From contig NZ_BDIY01000017.1 in assembly GCF_002072155.1 (NCBI RefSeq), positions 1 to 64,000 of the forward strand: a stretch of DNA of 64,000 nucleotides. The letters run 5' to 3'. Below are positions 17,148-27,500 of the stretch, one piece after another. Numbering within the stretch: the stretch's first letter is position 1; each line of letters starts with the position of its first letter. Below the pieces are notes generated by a model that did no database searches, was not told where the DNA came from, and was given only the letters and a program-made list of their open reading frames with translations. The position numbers were made by a program, and so were the translations under genes. Origin of the DNA: Roseovarius sp. A-2 (lineage in GTDB: Bacteria > Pseudomonadota > Alphaproteobacteria > Rhodobacterales > Rhodobacteraceae).

Positions 17148-18461
17148 TCAGTTCACCTGCCCGTCCAGCCCATCGGGTTGTCCCACCACCACGAAGGTCA
17201 GCGCCTCGGGATCGAGCCGCTCGCGCGCCACCCGGTTGATCTGATCCAGCGTGACCGCATTCACCATGTCGTTGCGGTTGGCGATATAGTCAGGCGGCAA
17301 GCCATCCATCTGCATTCCCACGGCGATCGCGGCTATCGGCCCGTTGCCCTCGAAGCGTAACGGAAAGGCCCCGGTGAGATAGGTCTTGGCGTCCTGCAAT
17401 TCCTCTGCCGTGACACCCTTCTCGCGAATGCGCGCCCACTCGTCTCGGATGACCGAGATCGCCTCGGCCATCCGGTCATTGGCGGAGGCGACCGACCCCA
17501 TCCAGAGCTGTGCGGCATCCTTGTCCGCGAGGTAGGAATAGACCCCGTAGGTCAGCCCGCGCTTCTCGCGCACCTCGGTCATCAACCGGCTTTCAAAGCC
17601 GCCCCCGCCAAGGATGTGATTGAGCACGAATGCGGCGAAGAAATCCGCGTCCTCGCGGTCTACGCCAGGCTGCGCAAAGGCCGCGACCGATTGCGGCGTC
17701 TCGAACGGCACCACCTCGATACCGCCGGGCAGGTTAAGATCCGCCGGAGCGGGCAGCGGCGCGCCCTCTTGTGGCAGATCGCCCAGCAGACCGTCGAGCA
17801 GGATGGCCAGTTCCGCTTCGGTGATGTCACCCACGGCGCTGATATAGACGCGGTCGCGGGTCAGCGCCCGCGCATGGGCGGCGGCGATATCCTGGCGGGT
17901 CAGCGACTCGACGCTGGCGATCGTGCCTTCGAGCTGGCTTCCATAGGGATGATCGCCAAACACCAACCGATCCATCGCCTTGTTCATAAGCGAGCGCGGA
18001 TCAGTCTGCGCCGAGCGCAGCCCCGACAGCACCTGCTGGCGCACCCGCTCCACCGCGTCAGGGGCAAAGCTCGGCTCCACCAGGCTCGCGCGGAGCAGGT
18101 CGAGCGCCGCCGCACGATTTTCGGTCAACATCCGCGCCGAGACCGAAACTGCATCGTCGCTGACGTCATAGCTGAACTTGGCAGCCAAAGCATCGCGCGT
18201 CCGGGCAAAGCCCTGGGCATCCATGTCCCCGGCCCCCTCCTCGAGGAGCCCGACCATCAGGTTGGTCGCCCCTTGCTTGGCCTCGCGATCGAGCGACGCG
18301 CCACCGCGAAACCGAAGTTCAAGCGCCACGAAGGGGATCGAGTGATCCTCGACCAGCCAGGCGCTCAAACCACCCGGCGTGGTGACCTCCTTGATATCGA
18401 CCTCGGCGCGCGCGGGCAGTGCCGCGATCACCAGAAACAGGCTTAGCAGTACACGGATCAT
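17148..18461 (-). CDS. M16 family peptidase, likely non-catalytic partner
   Basis: A 437-residue periplasmic protein (signal peptide residues 1-19, ending ARA) with the two-lobed M16 fold. In place of the zinc motif HxxEH it reads NLMVGLLEEGAGDMDAQGF, so it cannot be an active metallopeptidase by itself. The C-terminal half keeps the R/Y pair region (EVREKRGLTYGVYSYLADK). As in PqqL-like or mitochondrial processing peptidase pairs, it probably forms a heterodimer with the upstream gene product, which it overlaps by ATGA. Confidence 0.93.
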   Translation of the reverse strand: MIRVLLSLFLVIAALPARAEVDIKEVTTPGGLSAWLVEDHSIPFVALELRFRGGASLDREAKQGATNLMVGLLEEGAGDMDAQGFARTRDALAAKFSYDVSDDAVSVSARMLTENRAAALDLLRASLVEPSFAPDAVERVRQQVLSGLRSAQTDPRSLMNKAMDRLVFGDHPYGSQLEGTIASVESLTRQDIAAAHARALTRDRVYISAVGDITEAELAILLDGLLGDLPQEGAPLPAPADLNLPGGIEVVPFETPQSVAAFAQPGVDREDADFFAAFVLNHILGGGGFESRLMTEVREKRGLTYGVYSYLADKDAAQLWMGSVASANDRMAEAISVIRDEWARIREKGVTAEELQDAKTYLTGAFPLRFEGNGPIAAIAVGMQMDGLPPDYIANRNDMVNAVTLDQINRVARERLDPEALTFVVVGQPDGLDGQVN

Positions 18462-19801
18462 TGGGTCACCTCCGGGGCCATCAGCCAGCCGGTGACCGAT
18501 TGGCTACGGTCCAGTACACGGCGTGCGGCCTGCATGATTTGATCTGACGTGGTCTCTTGCAGGATGTCGGGCCAGGCCTGCACATCCTCGACGGTGAGCC
18601 CGCGGGTCAGCGCGCCACCATAGCGCCGCGCCAACCCGGCAGCATCGTCACGGTCATAAATTTCCTCGGCGCGCAGCTGCATCTTGATGCGCTCCAATGC
18701 TTCAGCGTCGGGGCCGGTCTCGAGAAACGCAAGCACCGCCTCGTCGAGCTTGTCCTCGGCCTGCTGCAGCGTCACCCCAGGCGCGGGCACGATCGCCAGA
18801 TCGAAGGTCGTGTCATCGAGCGAGGTGGCCGAATACCATGCGCCCACCTGCACCGCGACCTGCTCGTCGAATTGCAGCCGCTCGCTGAGGAACGAGGTCT
18901 GCCCGCCGCCCAGCAACTCTGCCAGAAGCGTCAGCGCGGCGGCCTCCGCTTGCGCGCCGCTGTCGCGCTCGGGTGCCAGATAGGAGCGGGTGACATAGGG
19001 CTGCGAGACACGCGCGTCACGCATCGTCAGGCGTCGCTCGGCCAGTTGCGGCGGCTCCTGCGGGCGGGCGCGCACGGGCAGGTCTGGATTGGCGGGGATG
19101 ACGCCGTAATAGGTCTCGGCGAGGCCGCGCACCTCGTCCGGTGTCACGTCCCCGGCCACCACGAGAACGGCGTTGTTGGGCGCATAATACATCTCGTAGA
19201 ACTCCAGCGCGGCATCAAGATCTAACGCCTCCATCTCGTGCCGCCAGCCGATGATCGGCACGCCGTACCGATGGTTGAGATATTGCGACGCGTTCTTCTG
19301 CTCGCGAAAGAGCGCACCGGGGTTGTTCTCGACCCGCTGGTTGCGCTCTTCGATGATCACGTCCCGCTCGGTCGCGATATCACCCTCGTCGAGTTGCAGG
19401 TTGACCATGCGGTCGGCCTCCATCTTCATCACGAGCTCGAGCCGGTCGGCGGCGATGCGCTGAAAATAGGCGGTGTAATCATAGCTGGTAAAGGCATTGT
19501 CGGAGCCGCCATTGCGCGCGACCGTGGCAGAGAACTCGCCCGGCTCCATCGTCTCGGTGCCCTTGAACAGAAGATGTTCGAGGAAATGGGCGACACCCGA
19601 GACGCCCGGACGCTCATCCGCCGAGCCGGCACGATACCAGACCATCTGCGTGACCACGGGTGCGCGATGATCCTCGATCACTACCACCTGCATGCCATTG
19701 TCGAGCGTGAAAGAGGTGACCTGCTCGGCGGTCTGCGCTCCGGCGGTCACGGGAAGAAACAAGGTCAGCGCGGCAATCAGCCAGCCGGTGAGGTGTCGCA
19801 T
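18458..19801 (-). CDS. M16 family zinc metallopeptidase, catalytic subunit
   Basis: A 447-residue periplasmic peptidase with a signal peptide (residues 1-22, ending AGA). The inverted zinc motif HFLEH is at residues 72-76, with the downstream metal-binding Glu in the ERDVIIEERNQRVENNP block. C-terminal ARRYGGALTRG follows the family. It is the first gene of the pair and is translationally coupled to its inactive-looking partner. Substrates are unknown; such pairs degrade peptides in the periplasm. Confidence 0.95.
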   Translation of the reverse strand: MRHLTGWLIAALTLFLPVTAGAQTAEQVTSFTLDNGMQVVVIEDHRAPVVTQMVWYRAGSADERPGVSGVAHFLEHLLFKGTETMEPGEFSATVARNGGSDNAFTSYDYTAYFQRIAADRLELVMKMEADRMVNLQLDEGDIATERDVIIEERNQRVENNPGALFREQKNASQYLNHRYGVPIIGWRHEMEALDLDAALEFYEMYYAPNNAVLVVAGDVTPDEVRGLAETYYGVIPANPDLPVRARPQEPPQLAERRLTMRDARVSQPYVTRSYLAPERDSGAQAEAAALTLLAELLGGGQTSFLSERLQFDEQVAVQVGAWYSATSLDDTTFDLAIVPAPGVTLQQAEDKLDEAVLAFLETGPDAEALERIKMQLRAEEIYDRDDAAGLARRYGGALTRGLTVEDVQAWPDILQETTSDQIMQAARRVLDRSQSVTGWLMAPEVTQ

Positions 19802-19869
19802 TGAGGAAACTCCGGTCGATCAGGACGATGTCAGTTTAAAGATACGCCTTGCCCGCCGGGTTTCAACCA

Positions 19870-20403
19870 TCACTCTTCGAGCGGAGGCGGGCTCGCGGGG
19901 GTCACGATACCGCGACGGCGCAGGCGCAGCTCTTCTGCATAGGGATCGAGCCAGTCGCCACTATAGGCGTGCACGTAATCGTCGCCGGGAAGAATCCGCA
20001 GCACATTGACCCGACCGTAGGCGCGGCGCTGCTCGCGATCCTCTTCGGCAAGGGCCTGGCGGATATCCTGCCTGCCGCCATAGCGATTGGCCCGGTTGAT
20101 CAATGCACCGTTGCTCGCCGCCGGGGCCTGCGCGGCCACCGCCGCCGGATTGCCACCAAGCGCCGCAATGCCATCCGCAAGCGGATCCTGATCGGTGCGG
20201 TTGGGCGCGCCCGGCGTCGGAACCGGCAGCGCCGAGAGGTCCTCTGGCGTCTCCAGCGGCTTGCCAGGGATCATCGAGAATTCGTCCGGGCCATTGCCGG
20301 TATTGCGCAGCCGTGTCAGCGTCACGTCGCCGTCACGCCCGGTACAGCCCGCCACGATGCTGGCGGCCAGAAGGATCAGAACGGTCTTGCGCGGCATCTT
20401 CAT
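19870..20403 (-). CDS. DUF3035 lipoprotein (BamF-like)
   Basis: A 177-residue lipoprotein of family DUF3035, which in Caulobacter is a subunit of the outer-membrane beta-barrel assembly machine. The lipobox is IVAGC near residue 19. The mature protein has the conserved PDEFSMIPGKPLETP segment and a C-terminal RLRRRGIVTPASPPP tail. The start at 20403 has AAGGGA six to seven bases upstream; the ATG six bases earlier is too close to it. It is downstream of lspA, whose enzyme processes lipoproteins. Confidence 0.9.
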   Translation of the reverse strand: MKMPRKTVLILLAASIVAGCTGRDGDVTLTRLRNTGNGPDEFSMIPGKPLETPEDLSALPVPTPGAPNRTDQDPLADGIAALGGNPAAVAAQAPAASNGALINRANRYGGRQDIRQALAEEDREQRRAYGRVNVLRILPGDDYVHAYSGDWLDPYAEELRLRRRGIVTPASPPPLEE

Positions 20404-20453
20404 TGCCATTCCCTTGCAGCTTTCCGGCTCTTTATCGCATTCCACGGCAGAGG

Positions 20454-20924
20454 TCACGAGGGCTTTTTCGCCCCCGGCAGCAGAACCAGCCCGAAGGCAC
20501 CCACGAAAACGGCGATATCGGCCAAGTTGAACGCATAGGGATTGTCGATTCCGCAGCACGACATGTTGAGAAAATCGGCCACCGCGCCATAGATCAGCCG
20601 GTCGATCACATTGCCGAGCGCGCCACCGACCAGAAACCCGGCGGCGATTTTCTGCCACCGACTCGCGGGTTCGTGATGCACCCACCACAGCACCGCGCCA
20701 CAGATCAGTAGGGCCACCGCGATCAGCACCCAACGGGTGATCGGATTGTCCCCGGCCATGAGCCCGAAATTGATCCCGTAATTCCATGCCATCCGCAGGT
20801 TGAGATACGGGGGCAGCACGTCGATCCGACCCAGCATGCGCAGGTCCATCGCATGCACCACGATGTATTTCGTCGCCTGATCAAGCAGGAACACCCAAAA
20901 GGCCGTCCAGTAGAGCGCCCGCAT
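20454..20924 (-). CDS. lspA: lipoprotein signal peptidase (signal peptidase II)
   Basis: An inner-membrane aspartyl protease that removes the signal peptide from prolipoproteins. The 156-residue protein has four membrane segments. The catalytic Asp pair lies in [13 protein letters not shown] and the [11 protein letters not shown] motif, and the N-terminal LDQATKYIV and [11 protein letters not shown] motifs are present. It follows purH by 8 bases and is transcribed with it. Confidence 0.97.
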   Translation of the reverse strand: MRALYWTAFWVFLLDQATKYIVVHAMDLRMLGRIDVLPPYLNLRMAWNYGINFGLMAGDNPITRWVLIAVALLICGAVLWWVHHEPASRWQKIAAGFLVGGALGNVIDRLIYGAVADFLNMSCCGIDNPYAFNLADIAVFVGAFGLVLLPGAKKPS

Positions 20925-20932
20925 CCGATCGC

Positions 20933-22522
20933 TCAGTGCCTGAAATGGCGCATGCCGGTCAGCACCATCGCCAGCCCCGCCGCATCCGCCGCCGCTATCA
21001 CCTCGTCGTCGCGCATCGAGCCGCCGGGATGGATGACCGCCGTCGCCCCCGCCTCTGCCGCCGTCAGCAGCCCGTCGGCGAAGGGAAAGAACGCGTCCGA
21101 GGCCACGACGCTGCCTTGCGTAAGAGGCACCGCAAGACCAAGCGCCTCGGCCATGTCCTGCGATTTGCGCGCGGCAATCCGGCAGCTGTCGACGCGGCTC
21201 ATCTGGCCTGCGCCAATGCCCACCGTGGCGCCGTCCCGCGCGTAGACGATGGCGTTGGATTTCACGTGTTTCGCCACTTTCCACGCGAACAGCATATCCG
21301 ACATCTCGGCGTCGGTCGGCGCGCGTTTGGTCACGACGCGCAGGTCATCCGCGCCGATCTGCCCGCTATCCTTGTCCTGCACCAGATAGCCGCCTGCGAC
21401 CTGCTTGATCATCCGCGCCGCCCTCGCCGGATCGGCAAGACCTTCGGTCAGGAGCAATCGCAGGTTCTTCTTTTTGGCAAAAATACTCACGGCCGCGTCA
21501 TCCGCCCCGGGCGCGATCACCACTTCGGTGAAAATCCCTGCGATCTCTTCCGCCGTGACCCCGTCAAGCGGCTGGTTGAGCGCGATGATCCCGCCAAAGG
21601 CACTGGTGCGGTCGCAGTCGAAGGCGGATTTGTAGGCCTCCAGCAGCGAGGCACCCCGCGCCACGCCACAGGGGTTGGCATGCTTGATGATGGCGCAGGC
21701 GGGGCCGTCGCCCGGCGCGAATTCGCTGACCAGTTCAAAGGCCGCGTCGGTGTCGTTGATGTTGTTGTAGCTCAGTTCCTTGCCCTGCACCTGCCGCGCG
21801 GTGGCAACACCGGGCCGGTCCGAGGCATCGACGTAGAAGGCCGCCGCCTGATGCGGGTTCTCACCATAGCGCAGGGTCTGCGCTAGCGTGCCCGCCACGG
21901 CCCGGCGACGCGGGGCAGGCTCGTTAATGGCATCCGCCATCCAGGTGCTGACCGCCGCGTCATAGGCCGCCGTGCGCGCATAGGCCACCTGGGCCAGCCG
22001 TTGCCGGAACGCATAGCGCGTCTGCCCGTCCTGCACGTCAAGTTCCGCCAGCAGGGCCGGGTAATCCTCGACATCGACCACCACATTGACAAAGGCATGA
22101 TTCTTGGCCGCCGCCCGGATCATCGCAGGGCCGCCGATATCGATATTCTCGACGCAGGCATCGTAATCGCCGCCCTTCGCCACGGTCTCTTCGAACGGAT
22201 AGAGGTTCACCACCAGCAGGTCGATGGGTGCGATGCCATGCGTCTCCATCGCCGCGATGTGATCTGCGTTGTCGCGCAGCGCCAGCAAACCGCCATGCAC
22301 CATCGGATGCAGCGTCTTGACGCGCCCGTCCATCATCTCGGGAAACCCCGTCACCTCGGCCACGTCGCGCACCGTCAGCCCCGCCTCGCGCAAGCTGCGC
22401 GCGGTGCCCCCGGTCGAGAGCAACTCGACCCCCCGCGCAGCGAGGGCGCGGCCCAGCTCGACCAGGCCGGTCTTGTCGGATACGGAGAGGAGGGCGCGGG
22501 TCACGGGCGCTAGATCGGTCAT
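20933..22522 (-). CDS. purH: bifunctional AICAR formyltransferase / IMP cyclohydrolase
   Basis: PurH performs the last two steps of IMP synthesis. The 529-residue length is canonical. The N-terminal MGS-like IMP cyclohydrolase domain ([26 protein letters not shown]) fills residues 1-190, and the formyltransferase domain follows, with KHANPCGVA and [12 protein letters not shown]. The start at 22522 gives the usual [16 protein letters not shown] opening; longer in-frame versions are not supported. Confidence 0.98.
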   Translation of the reverse strand: MTDLAPVTRALLSVSDKTGLVELGRALAARGVELLSTGGTARSLREAGLTVRDVAEVTGFPEMMDGRVKTLHPMVHGGLLALRDNADHIAAMETHGIAPIDLLVVNLYPFEETVAKGGDYDACVENIDIGGPAMIRAAAKNHAFVNVVVDVEDYPALLAELDVQDGQTRYAFRQRLAQVAYARTAAYDAAVSTWMADAINEPAPRRRAVAGTLAQTLRYGENPHQAAAFYVDASDRPGVATARQVQGKELSYNNINDTDAAFELVSEFAPGDGPACAIIKHANPCGVARGASLLEAYKSAFDCDRTSAFGGIIALNQPLDGVTAEEIAGIFTEVVIAPGADDAAVSIFAKKKNLRLLLTEGLADPARAARMIKQVAGGYLVQDKDSGQIGADDLRVVTKRAPTDAEMSDMLFAWKVAKHVKSNAIVYARDGATVGIGAGQMSRVDSCRIAARKSQDMAEALGLAVPLTQGSVVASDAFFPFADGLLTAAEAGATAVIHPGGSMRDDEVIAAADAAGLAMVLTGMRHFRH

Positions 22523-22556
22523 CGGGTGTCTGTCCTGCCTTGGGCGGTTCACGGTT

Positions 22557-24299
22557 TCAGTCCTCGGTCCCGGCCTCGGGCACATCCTCGGCGACATCGC
22601 GGATGCCGACCGGAGTATCCTTCGCCTTGGCCAGGGACCATCTCATGCGGTTCGCATATCCCAACGCACGCCCCGAGAGAACGATCTGTTTGGTCGCACG
22701 CGGTTTGAGGCGCGTTTTTTCAAGATAGACGCTCGGTTGCAAGGACAAATCGGCCTTTCCATCGGCGCGAAATATCCAGATCTCGCCGCTGCGCAGCGCG
22801 ATCGACACCGCCGTGCCGCCCAAATCGACCGAGGCATCGACCTCGGGGTGCAGGTGAAACCGGATGTCATAGGGCACACCGTGCAACCGCGTACCATCGA
22901 GCGCGCGATCGAAACGGCGCTTGTCCGTCTCCTCTACCGCCAGCAGCATGTCCTCGCCCGCCAATCCCCGGCCATCAGCCGCGAGATCGAGATTGCGCAC
23001 ATGGGTCAGGCCGTGACCGCGCAGATAGCCGTCATGTGCGCCCTCGAAGCGCAGCCCGTCTGGCAGCTTCGTCAGGTTCACCGGCACATCCTCCGGTGCC
23101 TCGCTCAGCCAGTCGGGATGGCGCGGATCATTGCTCAGTCGCGCGCTCGATCCCGAGGCCAGCACGAGGGTCGAATGCGACGGCGTCGCGCGGCCCGCGC
23201 GCCGCCACTCCGCCCCGAAACTGGCGCCCGAGCCGCAATTGACAATCACCGGTCGCCGCCCGGAGGTGAGCTCGAAAGCGAGCGTCGAGGCATGCGCGCC
23301 CGCCGACGCCATGCCCTTGGGCGGCGTCGCGGCATCCACGATCACGCTGGTGCGCCCGGCGCTCAGCCGGGCAAAGCCCATGGCCAGCCCGTCGGGCTTG
23401 CGCGTCTTGACCCCGCTTGAGGCCAGCGCGCTGTCGAGCCGCCCGTCGAGGCCCCGGCCCCCGCCGTGGAACCGCGCCAGCGCGCCATCGGCATGGCGCA
23501 GGGTGCGCAGCGTGGGGGCGATCCGCTCCACCGCACGCCAATGCGCATCCGCCGCCGATTGCCCCGAATCGCTCAGGCCCAGCGCGGCCCAGGTGAGCAG
23601 CGTGAACACCTCCAGCAACTCCTCGGGATTGCGTGTCGGAATACCGCCCGCCGTGTCGATCTGCCGTTCGCATTCGCGCGAGAGCGCGGCGCGCGCAGGC
23701 TCTGTCAGCTCCTGCATCCCCTCCAGCGATACGCCCGCATAAATGAGCCCGGTCAGCGCCTCGAACCGGGGCAGCCCAGGGGCCGTTGCCTGCCAGCGTC
23801 GCGCCAGAAACGCCGTCTGCTGCGCCAGTGACCGATAGAACGGTGCGGACGCCTCGGACGACTGTCCGCGCAAGAGAAAAAGCGCCTGAGAAATCCACCG
23901 GATCAGACGTCGACCGGTCAGATCCGGTGTCCATCCCGGCCCCGCGCCCTTGCCATAGCGCGCGATCCACTCCCCTAGCCAGGCCTGCGCCCGCTCGCGC
24001 GCCGCCGCGTCCCCTGCGGCGGCCAGATCGTCGAGCCACGCAAAACCATGCAGTTCGGCCGCGAAGGCGGCATCGGGCGGCTCGATATCCCAAATCGAGA
24101 CGCCTGGCGCTTGCACAAGATGGCCTGCAAAGACGAAATTCCCCGCACAAAGCTGCCGCCCGCGTGCAAGATAGCCGATGCTGCGCGGCTCGGGCTGCGA
24201 GATGAAGGCGGTCGCGGGCCGACGCAGCGCCGCGCGGCGCGCCGCAAGACGGTTCATCGCGCGCGACCAGCGCTCTAACAGGGGATGCAGGTGGACCAT
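22557..24299 (-). CDS. heparinase II/III family protein
   Basis: The protein (about 580 residues) has the two-part layout of the family: an N-terminal alpha-toroid ([22 protein letters not shown], residues 70-95, then [22 protein letters not shown]) and a C-terminal beta-sandwich ([49 protein letters not shown]). No signal peptide is evident. Substrate is unknown; members are polysaccharide lyases or cell-envelope proteins. GAGGCAC before the ATG at 24299 is the best ribosome site. It lies upstream of purH, a common order in this family of bacteria. Confidence 0.88.
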   Translation of the reverse strand: MVHLHPLLERWSRAMNRLAARRAALRRPATAFISQPEPRSIGYLARGRQLCAGNFVFAGHLVQAPGVSIWDIEPPDAAFAAELHGFAWLDDLAAAGDAAARERAQAWLGEWIARYGKGAGPGWTPDLTGRRLIRWISQALFLLRGQSSEASAPFYRSLAQQTAFLARRWQATAPGLPRFEALTGLIYAGVSLEGMQELTEPARAALSRECERQIDTAGGIPTRNPEELLEVFTLLTWAALGLSDSGQSAADAHWRAVERIAPTLRTLRHADGALARFHGGGRGLDGRLDSALASSGVKTRKPDGLAMGFARLSAGRTSVIVDAATPPKGMASAGAHASTLAFELTSGRRPVIVNCGSGASFGAEWRRAGRATPSHSTLVLASGSSARLSNDPRHPDWLSEAPEDVPVNLTKLPDGLRFEGAHDGYLRGHGLTHVRNLDLAADGRGLAGEDMLLAVEETDKRRFDRALDGTRLHGVPYDIRFHLHPEVDASVDLGGTAVSIALRSGEIWIFRADGKADLSLQPSVYLEKTRLKPRATKQIVLSGRALGYANRMRWSLAKAKDTPVGIRDVAEDVPEAGTED

Positions 24300-24556
24300 G
24301 TGCCTCGACACGCTTCTTGCGGCGTTGATGGCGGCACTATAGCCAGCTGATCCACCCAAGTCACCGATTGATTGCGCACCGGTGTGTCAGCATAAGACAA
24401 GCGGTCGCTTGCCTCTAACATCAATGCGCTGACTCAAAGTGCCACAGGCATCGTCGCGCAGCGCCCAACCGCCCTCGGGCGGGCACCGCGCGGCCAAACT
24501 CTGAAACCGTCAAGGACCCCTCCAAGCCCAACATGCCTCCCATTCGGCGACCCAAA

Positions 24557-27500
24557 TCAAAATTCCCGCGTCGCGAACCGCCCAAGCCCGAAACTGGCCG
24601 AGATCTGCGCCACTTCGATCCGCTTGCCAGTATCCGGCCCATCTGCGGCCCGGTCGGCCTCGGTATAGATCCATTCCGCCACCGGCACCGTGACCTCGCG
24701 CAAGATCTGCGCCCCGCGCCGCACCCGCAGAAGATACGCCTCGCTCTCTTCGCCAAGCGGCACCTCGGGCGTGTCCCACCGGTCGCCGCCGATGCGCGTG
24801 CGCCGGATCCAGGTCACGCGGATGTCACCCCCCTCCTCGACCAACCGCAGATGCACCGGCGCGTAGGGCCGCAGGCCCAACCCGTCAAAGGCGATCACCG
24901 CATGACCGAAACTTGGATCATCTACCGGGCGCGCGCCCGGCCCGATCCGGTAATGCCGGGCCTGCCCCCGTTGCGCCTCGGTCAGTTCGATCTGCTGCGG
25001 CACACCATCCAGCCGCAGGAGGATCGAGCCCATCGGCCACGTCTCGGCCGCTTCGGTGCCCAACTGCCCGCGCAGCCGGTGCCGCAGGATATAGGTCTCG
25101 GGGGCCACCAGTTCCGCATCGCGAAACTGAAACAGCTCCCATCCCCCCGGCATGCCATCGCCGATGGCGCATAGATTGGCCCCGTTGAGCAGCGCCGCCT
25201 CGCTCACGCTCTCCAACGTGCCGTGACGCATCCGCACGAATAGGCCCTCGCCCCGATCCAAAAGCCCGCTGCGCGCCGGGAAGAGCGGCGTCTCGGTCAA
25301 CCCCACCGTGCTGCGCGCGGCGATCAGGGTATTGAGCCGGTAATTGGCATCCTCGTCCGAGGAATAGACCGCCGCCGTGCCCGGCCAGGGATCGGCGGTG
25401 ATGGCGATATGCGGCGCATGGGGCACCTCCTCGCCGGTCAGCAGCGGCAGGTCAAGAAACAGCGGCGTCACCGGCCCCGGTGCGCGGAACGGGCGCAGCC
25501 GCGTCGGGTTGTCGCCGATCAGGATGGGGCGGAAACTCTCGGGCTCGATCCGAACCGCATCGATACGCTGCGCATTGCCCATCTGCTCGACCCGATCGAT
25601 GCGATACCGCGCGCCGCCCTCGGCCTCGGGCAACGCGATCACATCCCCCGCCCCGGTCGCCAGTTGCGACGGCGGTAGCGTCAGGCGCAGCATGTCCACC
25701 GACACCCGTGTCTCGGACAGCCAGCGTTCGACCACCTGCCGCCCCTCGGCCCGCGTCAAGGCCAGCGGCATCTCGGACAGCCAGCGTTCGACCACCTGCC
25801 GCCCCTCGGCCCGCGTCAAGGCCAGCGGCATCTCGGACATGGCCACCGCGTGGGTCGCGTCATCCGGAAGGATCGCCTCTTCCGAAACCGCCTCGAAATC
25901 CGCGTCCGCCTCAAGAAAGCGCAGCCGCACCCGGCCCGCCAGTTCCAGGTCGCTGCCCCGCGTCTGCTCGATCACGCCGCCCAGTTCGGGGTCGCGCACC
26001 ACGCGCGCCAGATCGACCGCGTGATCCGCCCGCCCGTCACGGCGGCGAAATTGCAGCACGCCGCCGCGCTCGATCGCGTCCACCCCATGCGTCAGCATCA
26101 ACGGTTGCAAAGCCGATCGTGCCTCGCTCACCTGATCGACCAGATAGCCGCGCACGAAACCCAGATTGGCCGATGCCTCCAGCGCTGTCACACCGGCGCG
26201 CCCGGTGACTTCGGCGATCACATCGGCCAGCCTGCGCCCGCTCACCCGGCCCGAGATCCAATGCCCGCGCGCATAGTTCTCGCCATCCGACCACAGTTCC
26301 AGATTGGCTGGAAAATAGGGATAGGGCCGCGCATCCCAGGCCCAGACATAGGCATGATCCATGTCCAGCATGCGCCCCTCGAACTCCTCGGACAGGGGGT
26401 TATGCACGGGATCATTCCAATAGCCCGCCATCGCGCGCAGATATTGCAACTGGATCAACTCATCCCGTTGCCCTGTAGAATGCTGCGGCAGGCTCGATTC
26501 CGACGATTTCGGGTCGAGAAACTTGTTGGGCTGATTTGTGCCCTTATCCACCGCCGCACAGCCATATTCCGTAAAGCGGATCGGCTTGGATTGCGGCACC
26601 CATGCGGTCGGCTCGGGCGCGCGCATGCCGCCCACCCGGTCGAAATGCCGGTTCTCCCACCAGCCCCGCATATCCTTGAACCGCCAGAGCCACGGCTCGT
26701 CATAGGCGTCATCGGTGATCGGCACGCGGCGCTGCGCGGCCCGTGCCTCGGCACTGGGATAGAACCAGTCATAGCCCTCGCCACCCTCGATATTCGATTG
26801 CAGATAGTCAAGGTCATGGATCGACGGCCAGTCCTGCGCGTCAATATGCTCGTACCCCTCGCGCCAGTCGCTGAGCGGCATGTAATTGTCGATCCCAATG
26901 AAGTCGATATTGGCGTCCGACCAAAGCGGATCGAGATGAAAAAACCGGTCGCCGCCCCCCGGCTGATAGCCGAAATATTCCGACCAATCAGCGGCATAGC
27001 TGATCTTCACCTCCGACCCGAGCAACTCCCGCACCTCGGCGGCAAGATCAACCAGCTGCGCCACCGCCGGAAAGCTGTTCTGCGCCCCCCGAATCTGCGT
27101 CAGGCTCCGCATTTCCGAGCCGATACAAAAGCTCTCGACCCCGCCCACAGCAGCACAAAGCGCCGCCTGATGCAGGATGAACCGTCGGTAGGACCACTCC
27201 TTCGGCCCGTTGTACCCCACCGGGCTCCGCTTGACCGCGCCGCCGAAACTCAGCAGGTCGAGCACCCCTGTGCCCGCCTGCTCCACCGGCTGTGCCGCAA
27301 TCGGCGTCACGGTGAAATCCGCCGCCCGCGCGGTGCCGAAAAACGCCGCCACCTCGGCCTCTGCCGCCGCCGTCTGATCCGGGCTGCCGTCCTGCCCCGG
27401 CGCTTTCGACGTTGTGATCCGCCCGCGCCAGGGCAACACCGGCTGATCTTCGGCATCACTCCACGGATCGGGCAACCCATTGCCCGGCATCTGCTCCATC

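Noticed and set aside
24360..24556. Terminator after the GTA cluster
   Set aside because: The CCGCCC/GGGCGG hairpin near 24470 has no T run on the minus strand.
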